NCBI GenBank assembly: GCA_017860375.1
Contig: JAGDMB010000127.1
Location: 1-7,020, forward strand
Length of the DNA stretch: 7,020 nt
Origin: Bacteroidota bacterium
GTDB lineage: Bacteria; Bacteroidota; Bacteroidia; Bacteroidales; UBA10428
Reading direction: 5' to 3'
The notes beneath the pieces were generated by a model that was not told the origin of the DNA, made no database searches, and saw nothing but the letters and a program-made list of their open reading frames with translations. How positions within the stretch are numbered: the first letter of the stretch is position 1; each line of letters starts with the position of its first letter. Of this stretch, positions 6,244-7,020 are shown piece after piece. The position numbers and the translations under genes are program-made.

Positions 6244-7020
6244 TCATTCAAAATAATTAAGCGTTTGATAACCGCCGTTTTTCAAATGGACTTCTTTCTG
6301 CATGATCTTGATATCGCTTGTTACCATGTCTTTCACCAGTGCTTTGAGATCATATTCGGGCTCCCACTTCAGTTTGGTTTTTGCTTTCGTCGGATCGCCA
6401 ATCAGCAGTTCCACTTCCGTAGGCCTGAAATAGCGTGAATCCACCGCCAGCACTTCCTGTCCCACAGGCACCTTGTAACGCGGATCGTGGCAGGCAGTGA
6501 CAAACGCTTTTTCTTCGGGTCCGCTTCCCTCGAATTTTATCTCAATGCCTGTTTCGGCAAAGGCCATCCTGACGAAATCGCGGATTTCGGTGGTGATACC
6601 CGTGGCAATGACAAAATCTTCGGGACTGTCCTGCTGAAGGATCAGGTACATGGCCCTTATATAATCCTTGGCATGGCCCCAGTCGCGTTTTGACGACAGG
6701 TTCCCCAGGTAGAATTTATTCTGCAGGCCCAACGCAATGCGGGCAACAGCCCGGGTGATCTTCCGTGTCACAAAGGTTTCACCCCGGATCGGGGACTCAT
6801 GATTGAAGAGTATACCGTTGCAGGCAAACATGTGGTAAGCTTCGCGGTAATTCACGGTAATCCAGTATCCGTATAATTTAGCCACCGCGTAGGGACTTCG
6901 GGGATAGAAAGGTGTTTTTTCGGTTTGCGGGACTTCCTGCACGAGCCCGTAAAGTTCGCTGGTGGAGGCCTGGTAAAAACGGGTCTTGTCCACCATGTTG
7001 AGTATGCGGATGGCTTCGAG
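6244..7020 (-). CDS. gmd: GDP-mannose 4,6-dehydratase (5' end outside window)
   Basis: The frame is open to the right edge, giving 258 visible residues from LEAIRILNMVDKTRF onward; about 112 N-terminal residues, including the nucleotide-binding glycine motif, lie outside. The enzyme makes GDP-4-keto-6-deoxy-D-mannose from GDP-D-mannose in the cytoplasm, the first step toward GDP-L-fucose. Visible active-site residues are Thr and Glu in ASTSELYG and Tyr and Lys in SPYAVAK, which align with Thr132, Glu134, Tyr156 and Lys160 of E. coli Gmd. Further family blocks are NGILFNHESP, RGETFVTRKITRAVA, RDWGHAKDYIRAM, DFVIATG and DSRYFRPTEVELLIGDPTKA. An internal ATG at 6996 is not the start, because conserved sequence continues upstream of it. 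The TGA at 6246-6244 abuts the fcl ATG. In the visible part I see no frameshift and no missing catalytic residue. Confidence 0.97.
   Translation of the reverse strand, partial: LEAIRILNMVDKTRFYQASTSELYGLVQEVPQTEKTPFYPRSPYAVAKLYGYWITVNYREAYHMFACNGILFNHESPIRGETFVTRKITRAVARIALGLQNKFYLGNLSSKRDWGHAKDYIRAMYLILQQDSPEDFVIATGITTEIRDFVRMAFAETGIEIKFEGSGPEEKAFVTACHDPRYKVPVGQEVLAVDSRYFRPTEVELLIGDPTKAKTKLKWEPEYDLKALVKDMVTSDIKIMQKEVHLKNGGYQTLNYFE

Noticed and set aside
1..7020. A defence, mobile or otherwise undescribed system
   Set aside because: All five genes belong to well-known families with intact motifs in the visible parts. I found no repeat array, transposase, integrase, toxin-antitoxin pair, reverse transcriptase or tRNA-like structure.

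Overview
The window carries five protein-coding genes, all on the minus strand, and almost no non-coding DNA apart from one 226-base gap. It most likely comes from a member of the Bacteroidota. The evidence is a SusC/SusD outer-membrane pair (a family found almost only in that phylum), start codons with no Shine-Dalgarno sequence in front of them, and a TAnnTTTG-type promoter box in the gap. The lineage below phylum cannot be resolved from this sequence. I see no RNA genes, transposases, integrases, CRISPR repeats or long repeats.

In the direction of transcription (right to left), the first block is a sugar-nucleotide and polysaccharide-export operon. It starts with gmd, GDP-mannose 4,6-dehydratase, whose first ~112 residues lie beyond base 7020. 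Next is fcl, GDP-L-fucose synthase, whose ATG directly follows the gmd stop codon. The third gene is a Wza-type polysaccharide export lipoprotein that starts 9 bases after fcl. Gmd and Fcl together convert GDP-D-mannose to GDP-L-fucose, and the Wza-like protein suggests that a fucose-containing capsule or exopolysaccharide is exported across the outer membrane.

Bases 4089-4317 separate this block from the next. The gap holds a weak terminator-like hairpin just after the export gene, a 14-base imperfect inverted repeat, and a perfect TAnnTTTG box that probably drives the next transcription unit.

The second block is a SusC-type TonB-dependent transporter, complete at about 1068 residues, followed after 11 bases by a SusD-type surface lipoprotein. 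Only the first 290 residues of the SusD protein are in the window. Such pairs capture and import glycans or other large nutrients. The substrate is unknown because no glycoside hydrolase, regulator or other diagnostic gene is visible.

The content is recognisable and mostly ordinary. I see no convincing sign of an undescribed system. The points most worth a second look are the structured gap upstream of susC, the close placement of a fucose/polysaccharide-export operon next to a SusCD pair, and two EF-hand-like loops in the transporter barrel.
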